From an archaeon (GTDB lineage: Archaea; Thermoproteota; Bathyarchaeia; TCS64), in the NCBI GenBank assembly GCA_020444005.1, contig JAHLLU010000122.1:1-6505 (forward strand): a stretch of DNA of 6,505 nt. The letters run 5' to 3'. A program made the position numbers and the translations under genes. Under the pieces are notes generated by a model that was not told the DNA's origin, ran no database searches, and saw only the letters and a list, made by a program, of their open reading frames with translations. Numbering within the stretch: the stretch's first letter is position 1; each line of letters opens with the position of its first letter. Of the stretch, positions 5,575 through 6,505 are shown one piece after another.

Positions 5575-6505
5575 TCACCATACTGCTGGAATCTTCTCAC
5601 CTGTCCTGGCGTTAAACAGACCCAGATCAGTCAAAACGATAGCCCAGGGAAAACAGGTAAGGAAGATAAACGTCTGGGAGTCAACAGGATGAGCCCCAAG
5701 CTCACCCGGCTCCAGCTTGTCTGCTTCCGCATTGATCTTATCCAAAGCAGCAACAACCTCATCCAAAGGACGATCAGTCATAATGCCGCCAATGGGTAGT
5801 GAAATCTCCGCCTTGATCTCACCACCGTCAACGACAACGATGCCTCCTTCAATCTCTGCGATACGGTTCACAGCAGTCGCCATATCAGCGTCATTCGCGC
5901 CGATAACCGAGATATTATGGCTATCATGAAGCACACTTGTTGCTACGGCGCCTCTCTGGTAACCCACCTTCCAGAACGATACACCAAGACCCTTGCCATG
6001 CCGGTTGACGATAGCGATCTTGTTGATGTCTCTACTCAGATCACGCTGAACATAGCCATCCTTCACGGGAAGACTTGTGGTGATTGGTTGAAGGTCATCA
6101 CTGAAGTAACGGGCAGGTAAGACCGCTGCGTTCACTGTATCACGGTTGTATGGTGATTTGACGCTGAAGTCTTCGGCGGTCAATGGTTTTGGTATCTTGA
6201 TGCTATGGCGAACATAGGCTGGTGCCGGTGGGATATGGATGTCAACACTTAGCTTACCTTTCTCGGCAACCATCTCACCGCCTGTGAAGACCTTATCGAT
6301 CTTGATCTTCTCAATATCAGATATGAAAAGCATGTCAGCATAACGACCCGGAGCCACTAAACCGATATCATGCTCAAGATGCCAGTGACGCGCATTATTG
6401 ATAGTAGCCATCTGGAAAACTGTAACAGGGTCCACGCCCTCCTCCATGGCTATCTTCATCTCATAGTCAAGTAAACCAATCTTACGCGTCAACTCAGCAG
6501 GACGA
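5575..6505 (-). CDS. ade: Adenine deaminase, C-terminal part (5' end beyond the window)
   Basis: The open frame runs to the window edge, so only about 309 C-terminal residues of a usually 550-600-residue enzyme are present. Adenine deaminase (EC 3.5.4.2) converts adenine to hypoxanthine and ammonia in purine salvage, in the cytoplasm. Evidence is the end of the amidohydrolase barrel (RPAEL, then AMEEGVDPVTVFQMATINNA), the return to the small beta domain (GLVAPGRYADMLFISD), and the Ade-specific C-terminal domain with VSFWKVGYQRGAVATSV followed by the signature HDSHN (5914-5928), then VIGANDADM, GGIVVVDGG and LPIGGIMTD. The N-terminal HxH and other metal ligands lie outside the window. A TTG at 6490-6492 is in frame but is an internal Leu codon: family-like residues continue upstream of it. 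The gene ends 68 bases before the serine hydrolase start, which has its own promoter. Confidence 0.93.
   Translation of the reverse strand, partial: RPAELTRKIGLLDYEMKIAMEEGVDPVTVFQMATINNARHWHLEHDIGLVAPGRYADMLFISDIEKIKIDKVFTGGEMVAEKGKLSVDIHIPPAPAYVRHSIKIPKPLTAEDFSVKSPYNRDTVNAAVLPARYFSDDLQPITTSLPVKDGYVQRDLSRDINKIAIVNRHGKGLGVSFWKVGYQRGAVATSVLHDSHNISVIGANDADMATAVNRIAEIEGGIVVVDGGEIKAEISLPIGGIMTDRPLDEVVAALDKINAEADKLEPGELGAHPVDSQTFIFLTCFPWAIVLTDLGLFNARTGEKIPAVW

Noticed and set aside
6490..6492. TTG as the start codon of the adenine deaminase frame, giving a complete 305-residue gene
   Set aside because: The frame stays open to the window edge and the upstream residues (RPAE) match the family just after its last catalytic Asp; a 305-residue product would lack the metal site. 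It is a partial gene.

Overview
The window looks archaeal. Evidence: TATA boxes sit about 25 bases upstream of start codons with no usable Shine-Dalgarno sequence in between (leaderless transcription), oligo-T runs follow a stop codon, two genes appear to start with TTG, and one secreted protein ends in a PG-motif, membrane helix and Arg-Arg tail typical of archaeal surface proteins. Base composition is balanced. The gene set (peptidase, serine hydrolase, PD40 propeller, purine deaminase, rubredoxin-like iron protein) suits an anaerobic heterotroph. An Asgard (Thorarchaeota-like) or similar archaeon is my guess, but nothing here proves the lineage.

Layout. A 38-residue desulforedoxin gene (51-167) lies alone on the + strand behind its own TATA box. 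Everything else is on the - strand and, in transcription order, runs from right to left: the C-terminal half of an adenine deaminase, cut by the right window edge (5575-6505); a short intergenic region with a clear promoter and nested inverted repeats; a 588-residue beta-lactamase-fold serine hydrolase (3740-5506); a 33-base gap containing a weak TATA-like element and part of a hairpin that covers the next start; a secreted, membrane-anchored PD40/TolB-like propeller (2339-3706); a polytopic membrane protein of unknown function (1303-2337); and an M24 metallopeptidase (182-1306). The last three genes are separated by 1 base and then overlap by 4 bases (ATGA), so they are very probably one transcription unit, possibly continuous with the serine hydrolase. 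The M24 gene and the desulforedoxin gene converge with only 14 bases between stop codons.

How they may work together. The peptidase and the serine hydrolase both belong to families that act on peptide, amide or ester bonds, while the propeller and the membrane protein place part of the unit at the cell envelope. A peptide or small-amide handling unit is a reasonable inference, but no substrate can be read from the sequence. Adenine deaminase (purine salvage) and desulforedoxin (iron redox protein) look functionally separate.

No RNA genes, mobile elements, CRISPR arrays or gene-free stretches above 300 bases were seen. The most notable points are the stand-alone desulforedoxin, the loss of the usual His in the third motif of the serine hydrolase, the hairpin covering the propeller start, the unnamed membrane family with intramembrane Glu/His residues, and the mutually overlapping convergent terminators.
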